Part shown: positions 35,826-36,342 of the stretch, in pieces | How the letters are laid out: the number at the start of each line of letters is the position of its first letter | Numbering within the stretch: the stretch's first letter is position 1 | Source of the DNA: Candidatus Zixiibacteriota bacterium | Lineage (GTDB): Bacteria; Zixibacteria; MSB-5A5; GN15; FEB-12 | DNA length: 36,342 nucleotides | Assembly (NCBI GenBank): GCA_024277795.1 | Contig: JAJRUL010000119.1 | Span: forward strand, 1-36,342 | Direction of reading: 5' to 3' | The notes under the pieces: model-generated | What the model saw: only the letters and a program-made list of their open reading frames with translations | What the model was told of the DNA's origin: nothing | Database searches by the model: none | Position numbers and translations under genes: made by a program

Positions 35826-36342
35826 ATGGAAAAGACACTCTCAAGACAGATCGCCGAATTTGCTGTCGGCCTCAAATTTTCTGATCTTCCCGAAAATGTC
35901 GTTCATGAAGTTAAGCGCTACCTCTATGACTCCGTTGGGTGTGCCTACGGTGCACGTAACACCAATGATGTCAACGCTCTGCGCGATATCTATCTTGAGA
36001 TGGGAGGGAAAGAGGAAGCTACTATAATTGGTTTTGGCGACAAAATGCCTGCTGTTAATGCGACCCTTGTGAATTCGCTGATGATTCGTGCTCTCGATTT
36101 TAATGACATCTATTGGAAGGAAGACCCGTCACATCCATCCGATATTATCCCCGCTGCCCTGTCAGTTGGTGAGATGGTCGATGCATCGATGGAAGAAGTG
36201 ATTGTTGCGATAGTGCTTGCCTATGAGTTTGAACAGAGACTTTGTCTCTTTGCCAAGCCGGGTGTTCGTGAACGTGGATGGCACCATGCTACCCTCACAC
36301 AATTTGTCTCTCCAATAGTAGCGGGCAAACTTCTCGGTCTTA
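35826..36342 (+). CDS. MmgE/PrpD family dehydratase, N-terminal part (runs off window)
   Basis: The true frame is not the one shown in the ORF track. ATG 35826, preceded by AGGA five bases upstream, opens a frame to the right edge reading 'MEKTLSRQIAEFAVGLKFSD', 'VKRYLYDSVGCAYGAR', 'ALDFNDIYWKEDPSHPSDIIPAALS' and 'GWHHATLTQF'. These are hallmark segments of MmgE/PrpD proteins, which dehydrate 2-methylcitrate (and citrate) to the cis-aconitate form without an iron-sulfur cluster. About 172 of the usual ~450-480 residues are visible. It lies 129 bp downstream of the aconitase-family gene in the same direction, consistent with a shared pathway. Confidence 0.88.
   Translation, partial: MEKTLSRQIAEFAVGLKFSDLPENVVHEVKRYLYDSVGCAYGARNTNDVNALRDIYLEMGGKEEATIIGFGDKMPAVNATLVNSLMIRALDFNDIYWKEDPSHPSDIIPAALSVGEMVDASMEEVIVAIVLAYEFEQRLCLFAKPGVRERGWHHATLTQFVSPIVAGKLLGL

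Overview
The window comes from an AT-rich Gram-negative bacterium. It has outer-membrane barrels, lipoproteins, Kdo/LPS synthesis genes and periplasmic multiheme cytochromes. It also carries a bacillithiol-type deacetylase (bshB1), metal-dependent (Cys-type) KdsA, a eukaryote-like aconitase/homoaconitase and a likely selenoprotein. I infer a member of the FCB assemblage or a nearby candidate phylum (for example Zixibacteria-like). This is gene-content reasoning only and no marker tree was possible.

Layout. 1-4.1 kb: the C-terminal end of a probable methyltransferase, then a leftward block of FadL-type porin, esterase-like lipoprotein, terminator and bshB1. 4.1-10.2 kb: a rightward exopolysaccharide locus with a multi-SLBB export protein, a HisC-like protein that has lost its PLP lysine, and a polyprenyl glycosylphosphotransferase. 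The first two genes each sit behind a near-consensus sigma-54 promoter (TGGCA..N..TTGCA). 10.3-12.5 kb: a leftward AhpD-like peroxidase gene whose CxxC is written CxxU (in-frame TGA followed by a bacterial SECIS-like hairpin), a truncated outer-membrane protein remnant, and an intact IS481-like element with a 5-bp target duplication. 12.5-14.7 kb: recA followed by about 1 kb of repeat-rich non-coding DNA.

14.7-24.7 kb: leftward housekeeping and envelope genes. These are fumC, an RRM protein, lysS (interrupted by one in-frame TAA before motif 3), coaD, a PilM-like actin-fold protein coupled to a ComEA-like HhH protein, lptC, an LpxL-type acyltransferase, kdsD-kdsC-kdsA in overlapping order, and a DUF4430-like lipoprotein. 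The kds genes make Kdo, the acyltransferase acylates lipid A and LptC belongs to the LPS export bridge, so this is a compact LPS module. 24.8-27.0 kb: two rightward genes, a polytopic membrane protein and a PDZ protein. 27.1-32.2 kb: two leftward genes for fused multiheme cytochrome c / cytochrome b proteins with 11 and 21 CxxCH motifs, resembling inner-membrane quinol:periplasm electron conduits. 32.2-36.3 kb: a rightward HD-like protein lacking the His of its HD pair, an aconitase-family hydratase, and the 5' part of an MmgE/PrpD dehydratase. The last two could act in sequence in a methylcitrate or citrate dehydration/hydration step.

Most noteworthy are the candidate selenoprotein with its SECIS, the sigma-54-driven polysaccharide locus containing a pseudo-aminotransferase, the nonsense codon in lysS, the tandem giant cytochrome b/c fusions, and a recurring theme of enzyme folds lacking key catalytic residues (esterase-like, HisC-like, HD-like). 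I did not find a CRISPR array, tRNA, rRNA or an obvious phage-defence system.
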